Below are positions 24,870-34,000 of a DNA stretch of 64,000 nucleotides, piece after piece. Within the stretch, counting starts at the first letter, position 1. Every line of letters begins with the position of its first letter. The notes below the pieces were generated by a model, which made no database searches, had not been told where the DNA came from, and saw nothing but the letters and a program-made list of their open reading frames with translations. The translations under genes and the position numbers were made by a program. This DNA comes from Bacteroidota bacterium (GTDB lineage Bacteria; Bacteroidota; Bacteroidia; Bacteroidales; Porphyromonadaceae), in contig JAEWZH010000020.1 of assembly GCA_023395395.1 (NCBI GenBank), positions 20,773 to 84,772 of the forward strand, given 5' to 3'.

Positions 24870-25244
24870 GAAAGATGTGACGGAGCTCTCTATCCATCGA
24901 GTGGGGTTAGCCCCACTCAGTGGATGCTCATTTGATTACCTCGTGTGTACACTTACCGCTCGAAATATGGGAACTCTTGCGTAGACTTGTACTGCATGTG
25001 CAATTAAAATCTGATAGATGGATCAAACTTATTTCTAGGAATAAATATACTTATTTGTATAGAAGATTTGTCGTATCCATACATTTTGGTGCCCTCAGCT
25101 ACTAATCTCGCTTAGCCCTATTAGAGGTTGTCTTAAAAATTCTCCGATGGATTTCTCTGTCCTGTAGCACTGGAGGTTAAATAATTGAGGGGGAAATAAG
25201 TATCTTTGTGGTGAAGGTGTAATATATATAATGTGTATAGATAA
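24866..25244. other. Intergenic region between divergent tetR and GH92 genes
   Basis: 379 bp without a gene. It holds an imperfect hairpin at 24892-24925 (15-bp arms, loop TTAG, one mismatch and one wobble) with no T-run, lying just upstream of the tetR -33 element, and the GH92 -7 box at 25201-25208. The rest shows nothing I can name. Confidence 0.6.
25201..25208 (+). promoter_or_regulatory. Predicted -7 box for the GH92 gene
   Basis: TATCTTTG matches the consensus and lies 37 bp before the ATG. The nearest TTG is only 13 bp upstream, so the -33 element is unclear. Confidence 0.5.
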
Positions 25245-27485
25245 ATGAAGAGAAGAATAGGAATGCTATTGGTGGCAACACTTGGGCTCTTTGCTGTGAC
25301 TGAGGCTCAAGAACGATTGGTGGACTATGTACAGCCTTTTGTGGGGACGACCAACTTTGGCACGACTAATCCAGGTGCGGTGTTGCCTCATGGGATGATG
25401 AGTGTGGTGCCTTTCAATGTGATGGGAAGTGAAGAAAATCAGTTTGATAAGGATACTCGGTGGTGGAGCACCCCTTACGACTATACTAATACATACTTTA
25501 CTGGCTTTAGTCATGTAAACCTTAGCGGTGTCGGATGTCCGGATATGGGGTCGCTTCTCTTAATGGCTACTACTGGCAGACTGGATGTAAACTATCGCAA
25601 CTATGGCAGCAAATATACGGATGAGTCGGCATCTCCTGGATATTATACCAATAGACTGACGAAGTACAATATCCTCACGGAGGCGACTACCACGCTCCGA
25701 ACAGGTATTACTCGCTTTACATTTCCAGAGGGGGAGAGCCATATCCTCCTCAATCTTGGTGAGGGGCTCACCAATGAAACGGGCGCAATGATCCGTCGGG
25801 TGAGTGAGACTGAGATCGAAGGCACGAAATTGTTAGGTACCTTCTGCTACAATCCACAAGCTGTATTTCCAATCTACTTCGTAATGCAGGTGAGTAAGGC
25901 TCCTAAAAGCCAAGGATATTGGAAATTTCAGCGACCCATGAAAGGGGTAGAGGCTGAGTGGGATCAGGATAATGGAAAGTATAAGCTTTACACCAAGTAT
26001 GCCAAGGAATTGGCAGGAGATGATGTGGGTGCATACTTTACGTTTGACACGCAGGAGGGCGAACAGGTAGAGGTGCGTTTGGGGGTCTCATTTGTGAGTA
26101 TTGAAAATGCCCGAGAGAATCTAAGATTGGAGACTGAGGGCAAGAACTTTGCCGATATCCGTAAGGCAGCAGAGGAGACTTGGGAAGCAGACCTCAACCG
26201 AATACAAGTAGAGGGGGGGACTCTGGAGCAGAAACAAGTATTCTATACAGCACTTTACCACATACTTATACATCCCAATATCCTACAGGATGTCAATGGC
26301 GACTACCCCCAGATGGAGGGCGATAAGATACTCAATGGGGAGGGACATAATAGATATACGGTGTTTTCTCTTTGGGATACGTATCGAAATGTCCACCAGC
26401 TACTCTCGCTTGTGTACCCAGAGCGACAGATGGATATGGTGCGCTCCATGGTGGCTATGTATGAGGAGCATGGCTGGTTGCCCAAGTGGGAGCTTTATGC
26501 TCGAGAGACTCTGACGATGGAGGGAGACCCCGCTATCCCTGTGATTGTGGATAGCTACTTCAAGGGCTTACGTGACTTCGATGTAGAGCGTGCGTATGAA
26601 GCGATGTATAAGTCGGCAACCTCTGCAGGTGAGCATAACTTCCTGCGCCCTGACAATGACGATTATTTGGAGCTTGGCTATGTCGCCCTTAGAGGACAGT
26701 TTGACAACTCAGTATCGCATGCCCTCGAGTACTACGTGGCAGATAATGCGCTCTCCTTATTTGCCGATGCCCTAGGAAAAAAAGAGGATGCCAGACGATT
26801 TAGGACGCAAAGCCTAAAGTACAAAAACTATTTCAGCAAGGAGTACGGTACCTTCAGACCAAAATTGCCGAATGGAGCGTTTCTAACCCCTTTTAATCCA
26901 AAGTTGGGAGAAAACTTCGAGCCTAATCCTGGGTTCCATGAGGGAAGTGCTTATAACTACAGTTTCTTTGTCCCCCATGATATAGCAGGACTCACCAAAC
27001 TAATGGGAGGAAGGCAAAAGTTTGTCCGTGCACTACAAGCTATCTTTGATGAGGGGTACTATGATCCAACCAACGAACCCAATATAGCTTACCCTTATCT
27101 CTTCAGTTACTTCAGAGGCGAGGAATGGCGGACGCAGAAGATAGTGACCGAGCTACTTAGGAAGTACTTCACTACTTTGCCTAGTGGTATTCCCGGCAAT
27201 GACGATACAGGGACCATGAGTTGCTGGGCATTGATGAGCATGATGGGCATCTATTCTGATGTGCCAGGAGTGCCAGAGTACACGCTCACAGCTCCTGCTT
27301 TTGATAGGATTACCATTAAACTCGACCCGAAATACCATGGGAGAGATCAGCTGGTGATTGAGGGGAAACCTGCTCAAGATAATCAATACATCAAAGAAAT
27401 TCACTTAGGAGGGAAGAAGCTGAAAAGCCATCGCATAACACACAAGGAGTTGATGGAGGCAGGACACATTCAATACAAATACTAG
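25245..27485 (+). CDS. Glycoside hydrolase family 92 (exo-alpha-mannosidase)
   Basis: Calcium-dependent alpha-mannosidase expected to trim mannose from host N-glycans or fungal mannan in the periplasm or at the surface. The 746-residue chain starts with a type I signal peptide (hydrophobic 5-18, likely cut after TEAQ); there is no lipobox Cys. GH92 signatures include VGTTNFGTTNPGAVLPHGM near residue 35, FSHVNLSGVGCPDMG, HEGSAYNYSFFVPHD and GNDDTGTMSCWALMSMMGIY near residue 655, which holds the catalytic acidic residues. No SusC/SusD pair or other polysaccharide-utilisation gene is nearby. It is followed after 6 bp by an ABC permease. Confidence 0.93.
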   Translation: MKRRIGMLLVATLGLFAVTEAQERLVDYVQPFVGTTNFGTTNPGAVLPHGMMSVVPFNVMGSEENQFDKDTRWWSTPYDYTNTYFTGFSHVNLSGVGCPDMGSLLLMATTGRLDVNYRNYGSKYTDESASPGYYTNRLTKYNILTEATTTLRTGITRFTFPEGESHILLNLGEGLTNETGAMIRRVSETEIEGTKLLGTFCYNPQAVFPIYFVMQVSKAPKSQGYWKFQRPMKGVEAEWDQDNGKYKLYTKYAKELAGDDVGAYFTFDTQEGEQVEVRLGVSFVSIENARENLRLETEGKNFADIRKAAEETWEADLNRIQVEGGTLEQKQVFYTALYHILIHPNILQDVNGDYPQMEGDKILNGEGHNRYTVFSLWDTYRNVHQLLSLVYPERQMDMVRSMVAMYEEHGWLPKWELYARETLTMEGDPAIPVIVDSYFKGLRDFDVERAYEAMYKSATSAGEHNFLRPDNDDYLELGYVALRGQFDNSVSHALEYYVADNALSLFADALGKKEDARRFRTQSLKYKNYFSKEYGTFRPKLPNGAFLTPFNPKLGENFEPNPGFHEGSAYNYSFFVPHDIAGLTKLMGGRQKFVRALQAIFDEGYYDPTNEPNIAYPYLFSYFRGEEWRTQKIVTELLRKYFTTLPSGIPGNDDTGTMSCWALMSMMGIYSDVPGVPEYTLTAPAFDRITIKLDPKYHGRDQLVIEGKPAQDNQYIKEIHLGGKKLKSHRITHKELMEAGHIQYKY

Positions 27486-27491
27486 TGGTGT

Positions 27492-28733
27492 ATGGCTCTG
27501 GAGCGTGATTTGTCTAAGAAGTTTCTTTATCTCGAGAATGGAAAGCTACGTCCCGTGGTGCTCATATCCTCGACGGGTATCGCACTGGGGGTATCGTTGA
27601 TACTCCTCTCGCTCTTTGTGATACGAGGGTTTAAGCAGGAGGTGGAGCAGAAAATCAATCGTTTTGTCGGGACCATTCGTATTTCTAATCCGGATAATAA
27701 TTACAATCAATACTCTATTCCACTGATGGTGAGTTCTGGGGCTAGATCGGAAATAGAATCGACCAGCCAGAAGTATTTCTCCGAAGCGAGAGTGACAGGA
27801 TTTATTGACCAGATGGCCCTCGTAAAGACAGACTCAACCTTCCGGGCAGTAGTGATGCACGGCGTGGACGAGGGGTACGATCAGGCTTTTTTTGAACAAT
27901 ATCTAGTGGAGGGTCGTCTGCCTAATCTAGGGCAACAAGGAGAGTTGCTGCTCTCACAAAAGATAGCGAACTATCTGGGCGTAGGCGTAGGGGATAATTT
28001 CCTCGCCTACTATATGGATGGCGAACGGGTAAAGGCTCGGAAATATGATGTCGTAGGACTTATCAATAGCGGGTTTGACAATTATGATGAGTATATCGCT
28101 CTTACTAGTATCTCTGAACTCCAAAATGTAAATGGCTGGTCTGACAACCAGGTGAGCGGCCTTACGGTGACACTTGATAGTCGTAGGGATGCTTCTAAGC
28201 TCTATGATGTATTATTTGGTGTGCTGGCAGACCGAAATAGTAGGCATGGTGAACGCTATGCTATGTTTACCGTAGAAGAGCTCAATTATAATTACTTTAG
28301 CTGGCTTGACCTGCTGGATGCCAATGTATTATTAATTCTCGGGCTAATGATAGTGGTGGCTGCTATTACGATTATTACGGGGATCGTGGTATTGATATTG
28401 GAAAAGGTGCGAGCCATTGCTACACTCAAGGCACTTGGTCAGCGCAATCGCTCCATACAAAAGACGTTCTTACTGATGGCAAGAAACATCTTATTGAGAG
28501 GTATTATAATTGGGAATGTAATTGCACTGGTTGCAGGTGGGGTACAGTATTACCTCAAACTAATTCCACTTGATCCTAGTCAATACTACATGAGCCATGT
28601 GCCTATCTCTATCAACTGGCTCATACTACTAGTGACTAATCTATCGGTATTCCTCTTGGTCTATTTGGTCGTCTTGATCCCTACTGCTATCATTGGTGGA
28701 ATCAATCCATCAAAAACTTTGCGGTTTGACTAA
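27492..28733 (+). CDS. FtsX/LolC-LolE-type ABC transporter permease
   Basis: 413-residue inner-membrane permease of the MacB/LolC-E/FtsX class. It has an N-terminal membrane segment (about 22-45), a large periplasmic domain (about 50-265), and three C-terminal membrane segments (about 275-300, 325-350, 370-400) ending in PTAIIGGINPSKTLRFD, typical of LolC/LolE. The likely role is lipoprotein release to the outer membrane. The matching ATPase (LolD) is not adjacent; in Bacteroidetes it is often encoded elsewhere. It lies 6 bp after the GH92 gene and converges with the tamL gene, 3 bp away. Confidence 0.82.
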   Translation: MALERDLSKKFLYLENGKLRPVVLISSTGIALGVSLILLSLFVIRGFKQEVEQKINRFVGTIRISNPDNNYNQYSIPLMVSSGARSEIESTSQKYFSEARVTGFIDQMALVKTDSTFRAVVMHGVDEGYDQAFFEQYLVEGRLPNLGQQGELLLSQKIANYLGVGVGDNFLAYYMDGERVKARKYDVVGLINSGFDNYDEYIALTSISELQNVNGWSDNQVSGLTVTLDSRRDASKLYDVLFGVLADRNSRHGERYAMFTVEELNYNYFSWLDLLDANVLLILGLMIVVAAITIITGIVVLILEKVRAIATLKALGQRNRSIQKTFLLMARNILLRGIIIGNVIALVAGGVQYYLKLIPLDPSQYYMSHVPISINWLILLVTNLSVFLLVYLVVLIPTAIIGGINPSKTLRFD

Positions 28734-28736
28734 ACG

Positions 28737-31061
28737 TTAGAATGGGTATCCTATAGCAAGGTGGAATACTAGTGGGATCTGACCATCAAAGGTGTTAATG
28801 TATTTACCACCAGCTCTTGTAGGACTGTGAAGCCCAAGTCCGACATCAAGTCGTAGCACGAGGAAGTCAAGGTCGTAACGCACACCCAAACCAGTCCCAA
28901 TCGCAACATCCTTGAGAAAATGCGCAGCAGAAAGCTCTCCATCTGGTCTATTGGGATCTGGTCGCATCAACCATATATTACCAGCATCGATAAAAGTTGC
29001 TAGTTCGAGAGCTCCCACGGCTCGGTATCGTAGCTCGAGATTTGCTTCGAAGCGGATATCGCCAGTACGATCCATAAAACTGAGCGGATCCTCTACCTCT
29101 GAAGTATATCCCCCAGGTCCAAGGGTTCTCACATTAAAGCCTCTGATACTATTGGCTCCCCCCGCATAAAACTGCTCCGTATAGGGTGCCACATCCATAT
29201 TGCCATAGCTGTGTACTGCTCCGGCATAAGCACGAGAAGCCAGTTGCAATCTATTACTAAACTGATAATTGTACCGTAGCTCGAGTGTTCCCTTTACAAA
29301 TTGTGCAAAAGGAGCACCCATTACTTGGTGTGGCTCTCCATTAGCCTGCTTTGCCCCCTTATAGAATAGAGAGAGGATATTTCCTGCTTCTGCGACGTAT
29401 GCTTGGAGGCTAAAGCCATGCTTAGATATGGGACTTTGGAACTCCCATCCAAACAGATAATTCATCTGAGGGATGAATTGATTGCGGAAAGAAAGCCCAA
29501 GGATTGGATTTTTGGCGATAGCCTCTTCAAACCTCTCAGTCTCGGAGATTAGGTGGTTGTAGCTAATACTAAGAGGGGTGATGGTGTGTCTGATAAACGA
29601 TTGTGGCTGTAGGCGATAGGAGATGTCTCCTCCAAACTGAGCCTGCTTGTAGAAACGCCCTCTATTGAGGAAGGTGCCATTGAGGGATATTCTTGTCGAA
29701 GAGGGATAGGTGGGGAGATTGCGTCCGAATAAGGGAAAGAGAATACGGGGAATCGTGAGAGCTGTGGTTACGCCCAGCTCGTAGCTATTGATGTCCCAGC
29801 TACTACCCTTGGTGGTGCGCTTGGTCTCCCATTCATAGCTCCCCCGAGCAGTGACGGTCAGAAGCTCTCCCGCTCGGAAGATATTCTTTCGATTGACAGA
29901 GAAGTTGAGTCCCGGACCTACTTGATTATTGCTCTTGAATCTAAATACACCCTCCAATTCGGTAGAGTAAGGTTTGTCAAGCTGAGAATTGATAATTACA
30001 TTGAGCCTATTAGCGATACTATCTCTCCTACTATCTGCAGAAAAGGATACATCAGTATAAGCAAAGGTATTTAACTCAGCCATAGATCGCAGGGTATTCA
30101 TTTGCGCCTCTTGACTATAGAGAGAGTCGATCTCGATTCGAATTCTAGGTCGAAGGACTGAAAGACGGACAGGAGACCTCTTATTGAAGCGATATAACAC
30201 ACCTTCCAACATGACACTATCTGTAAGAGGGCTATTGACACCATCCCGAATATTATAGGTGATACTTCCAATTCGCCAAGGCTTATACGACTCGGGAAGC
30301 ATCTCGTCAGAAAGTCTTACTCTGAGCTGAACCTTATTGGAAACCTGTACCGTATCTGCTTCGTAGATGATGTGGTTGGGTTGGAAGTAGTAGTAGCCTT
30401 TAGAGCGAAGCAAGTCACTGATTCGGGTGCGCTCATTTTCGAGAGAAAGGACACCAAAGGGATTCCCTTTCTTGAGTAATGATACTTTCGGCGAATAGAG
30501 CTCCTCTAGATGTTCAAGTGGAATATCAGAAAGGTCATAATAGATACTATCCAGCGTGTGAGGTTGCCCCATCAATACGGTATAACTGGTCTTTGCGCTT
30601 ATTGAATCCTTGCTTGATATATGTACTTCGGGTATGACTTGACTTCTGAAGTAGCCATACTCTCTGAGGACTTGCCTTGCTACTGTAGCTCTGAGTGTCG
30701 GATTGACTTCAGAAATCAATATTGGATCTTGAGCAAAAGTCTTATAGAGCCACCGTCCAAAGAAATTATTGGATTTGGCGTAGTGCTGGTTGATGTAGAA
30801 AGGATAGGTAAAAGGGAGCCGAATGGATGCCGAGCCAAACAAGCTATTATTGGGTTTGTAATTGAGAATCTCACTCATATCCTTGCGGGCAAGGCGGTTA
30901 TTGACCGAGCCTTCGTCTCCTTTGTCTTCGTAGGCAATCTTTTTTACACCTGTGTAATACAGCTCTCCCTCTGGTATGTATTGTGCGACAGAGCAGCTTC
31001 CTAGAAGAAATAATAAAGCTAGAGTGGGGAGTAATATAGAGTTATTCTTTCTCATCATCAT
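28737..31061 (-). CDS. TamL: lipidated TamA/BamA-family outer-membrane protein
   Basis: 774-residue Omp85-family protein. The signal peptide ends in the lipobox LGSC (Cys about residue 23), so it is a lipoprotein, unlike proteobacterial TamA; this form is called TamL in Bacteroidetes. POTRA-like repeats occupy about residues 30-370, and a C-terminal 16-strand-type barrel follows, with the Omp85 signature GGANSIRGFNVRTLGPGGY near residue 645 and a terminal aromatic residue (YPF). It probably works with TamB, encoded just upstream and overlapping by 20 bp. Three consecutive ATGs (31061, 31058, 31055) could start it; the third gives the neatest signal peptide. Confidence 0.88.
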   Translation of the reverse strand: MMMRKNNSILLPTLALLFLLGSCSVAQYIPEGELYYTGVKKIAYEDKGDEGSVNNRLARKDMSEILNYKPNNSLFGSASIRLPFTYPFYINQHYAKSNNFFGRWLYKTFAQDPILISEVNPTLRATVARQVLREYGYFRSQVIPEVHISSKDSISAKTSYTVLMGQPHTLDSIYYDLSDIPLEHLEELYSPKVSLLKKGNPFGVLSLENERTRISDLLRSKGYYYFQPNHIIYEADTVQVSNKVQLRVRLSDEMLPESYKPWRIGSITYNIRDGVNSPLTDSVMLEGVLYRFNKRSPVRLSVLRPRIRIEIDSLYSQEAQMNTLRSMAELNTFAYTDVSFSADSRRDSIANRLNVIINSQLDKPYSTELEGVFRFKSNNQVGPGLNFSVNRKNIFRAGELLTVTARGSYEWETKRTTKGSSWDINSYELGVTTALTIPRILFPLFGRNLPTYPSSTRISLNGTFLNRGRFYKQAQFGGDISYRLQPQSFIRHTITPLSISYNHLISETERFEEAIAKNPILGLSFRNQFIPQMNYLFGWEFQSPISKHGFSLQAYVAEAGNILSLFYKGAKQANGEPHQVMGAPFAQFVKGTLELRYNYQFSNRLQLASRAYAGAVHSYGNMDVAPYTEQFYAGGANSIRGFNVRTLGPGGYTSEVEDPLSFMDRTGDIRFEANLELRYRAVGALELATFIDAGNIWLMRPDPNRPDGELSAAHFLKDVAIGTGLGVRYDLDFLVLRLDVGLGLHSPTRAGGKYINTFDGQIPLVFHLAIGYPF

Positions 31062-34000
31062 CTTCTTCTTTGTTAAGGACAGCCTCCTGTTTTGAATCCC
31101 TTGATTTAATTTGCCATATCGCTCTCGGGATAGGCTGATCAGAACCTAAAGGAGCTGAGAACTTAAATAATTCGCTCAGTCTATTGAGCTTCCTGCGAAT
31201 TACATAGCCAATCCCTGTCTCTATGACCTCTCCATCGAGAATATTTTCATAATTTTTATTGTGGAAAAGACGGAGGTAGTGTGTGCCAGCTTGGTCTAGC
31301 TGATAATCCAGTGACATATTATCTATAAATGATTGCTGAATACCTGCCGCAGCTGCTCCAGTGACCACCTTCCCGCCCATCTGTATACTGATGCGATTAT
31401 TCATAAATCGTTTCGTGATGCTGTAGGAGTAGTTGGTTCCCTGTCCATAAGCGTTGGTACCGTCGGTGATACCTAAGTTAATCTCTGCATCAAGCGCCTC
31501 TCCAGCTAGAGAATTGAGCTGGCTAGCAAGCATGGAAGCAATCGCACTATTCACATCAAAGCCTCTCGTATTGGAAAGTCCTCCGCCTCCAAAGTAGTGC
31601 CCTGTCGTAAGTAGTATGATAGATTGCCTATTCTGCTCCTCTTCGCTGAGTCCGGATAGGGTATTCCGCATCGTCGCATCTTGGGGTGCCTGCGTCTCAA
31701 ATCGAAGTTTAAGATCATCAAGGCGATTCTCTGCAATAACACTGACTTGGAAGTCTACCTGTCGAGCTGGCTCGCCAGGCAGGGTTACATTACTCTTGAC
31801 CGTAGCTGTCGCTTGCACATCTATTTCAGGCTCCATCAATATACCATTCCATGCCACATTACTTCCTGGGCGGATGCTGAATCGCCTTGAAATAGGAGGG
31901 AAGCTGAGCAGAATATCGCCCTCTTGGATATTGTAGGTTCCATTAAGCGTCATAGCTCCGTAGGGGGGCATAGAGAGGGTGAAATCGCCACCACCCCTTA
32001 GGGTCGCTTTGTTGGCTCCCATGATGGCATTGACTTGCGCTGCAGGATCGATGTGGAGTGCAAGGCGAATATCCATACCGCCGAGCGAGAGGCTATCCAC
32101 AGCATTTTTCCTCTTCACAAAGAGCGTGTCTGAGAAGTCGGTGAATTCAACTAGATTCTGATATCCATTACGGGTCTGGAGGTCGCCTTCTTTGGATTGA
32201 TAGGTAACATCGGTATCCCCCTTTAGCGACACATTGCCTGTCAGAGTAAAAGCATTCAATGGACCACGTAGGGTAAGGTCTGTATCAGTATTTATCCTGC
32301 CAAATAACATGGTCTCCCTTGTCTGTGAGGAGTTGAGTAATAGTACGTCTTTGCCTACGATACGGAGGTTTATTGGCATGCTGTTCACCAGCGACAGATT
32401 ACCGTCCATTGTCATTCTTCCGTTGCTCGCTATCAGAGCATACTTATCCATCACCACGTTATTCTCCACGACCAAGATAGGTTTGCTATCCATCCGATAG
32501 GTCTCATTGGCAAACGGCATATAGAGCGTGCCCTCCTCCAACCAAAGCCGTCCATTGAGATTTTGTGTTGGAGCCATCTTGATATCTTGGTTCGTATCAA
32601 AATTTCTCAGCTCTCCGAAGAGTGAACCACTCAGCTCTGCATACTTCTCAGGGAGGAATGGATTGGCCTTGCTCAGCGGGAGGTCATTGATCTTTATATG
32701 AAAACGAGAGCTCTCCTTGTCTTGTGGAGCAAAACCATTAACCAGGGCAATCTCCTTATCATTAAGTTGAACGTTGGCAACCAAGAGGCTACCAGCTTTG
32801 TCTTTTTCCGCAGTCGCCTTGGTTTGTAGGGTTCCGATTGGTCTATGATTATACTTGAAGTCCTTTACTTGTAAGTCGGCAAAAAACTCGCTCTCCTCAT
32901 TTGGTAGTTGTAACCAATCTGAGGTCAAATTGAGCACACCAGAGAGATTGGGAATAAATTCGATACCTCCTAGCTGAGAGAGCCGTAGATCGGTGATATT
33001 AGCTCGGAGTAGATGCCCGCGACTATCAGGGATGTCATTGACGGAAATCTTAGCCCCTCGGTCGGTAGAAAGCATCACATTAGCTTTGATCTTACGTCTG
33101 TCTGATACAGGGAGTGTGACATAGTCATCTTGAAGTACATCAAACTTATTGTATGCCAGTACTATTGGGTCGGGTGTAAAACCAAAGGTAAGATCCCCAT
33201 TGGGCTGGTTGAATAGCTCCATACCCATCTGAAGAAATTCCTTTTGCTCGGCATCTAACCAATTGAGGTATGCTTCGCTTCGTTTTACGTTGGATGAGAG
33301 TGAAAGTATGATGTCAAATGCCTCCTGATTGCGGAAAGGTTCTTTGTGCATCGTAGCCATCGCCGTAAAAAAGGCTGAGTCTTGGTGCAGCACAAGGTCG
33401 ATATTGTCTATCCTGAAAGTATCTACTTGCAGATAGGAGATTACACCGAGTCCTGATAGCCCTTCTCCTTGAACTGTCTTGAGGTCTATATTGGTAGATA
33501 TTGCACCCAACCTATGCTCATCGAGGTAGGCGCGGAGCAAATTGTTTCGCCCCATAGAGAAATTGACCTCCATATTTGGGTAATACTCAATCCATGGAGC
33601 CATGTTCATCTGACCTATCGAGTCGGCAATAGACTTCTGTACTTCTTCGATAACACGAGAGATGCGATTGGTAAAGTCGTTGAGACCGTTTTGTGCGTCA
33701 AATCTGAGTGAGAGATCTCCTGAAGAGACCTTAGCGCTCATCTGAGTATTTGAGGTTTGTGCTGTGATGTAGGTATTTTCCTGGGGCTTAATGACGCCTT
33801 TATCAGTCGTCAGAATAAAGTTTTCAATCTCCCCATTGAAGTTGTGGTTTTCCTTCAAATCACTAAGGATATTGCTTCTTAGCTCCATCTTGCCGGCTTT
33901 CAAGATAGGAATATCAAGTCCCAAATTGGACGGTATAATAGTATCCACCAATACATTTATACTGCCTGCAACACTATCTTTTCTAAGGAATACGTCAGTC

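Noticed and set aside
25120..25170. Sequence resembling the end of an insertion sequence (GAGGTTGTCTTAAAAA)
   Set aside because: No matching inverted end, target duplication or transposase remnant is found in the region.
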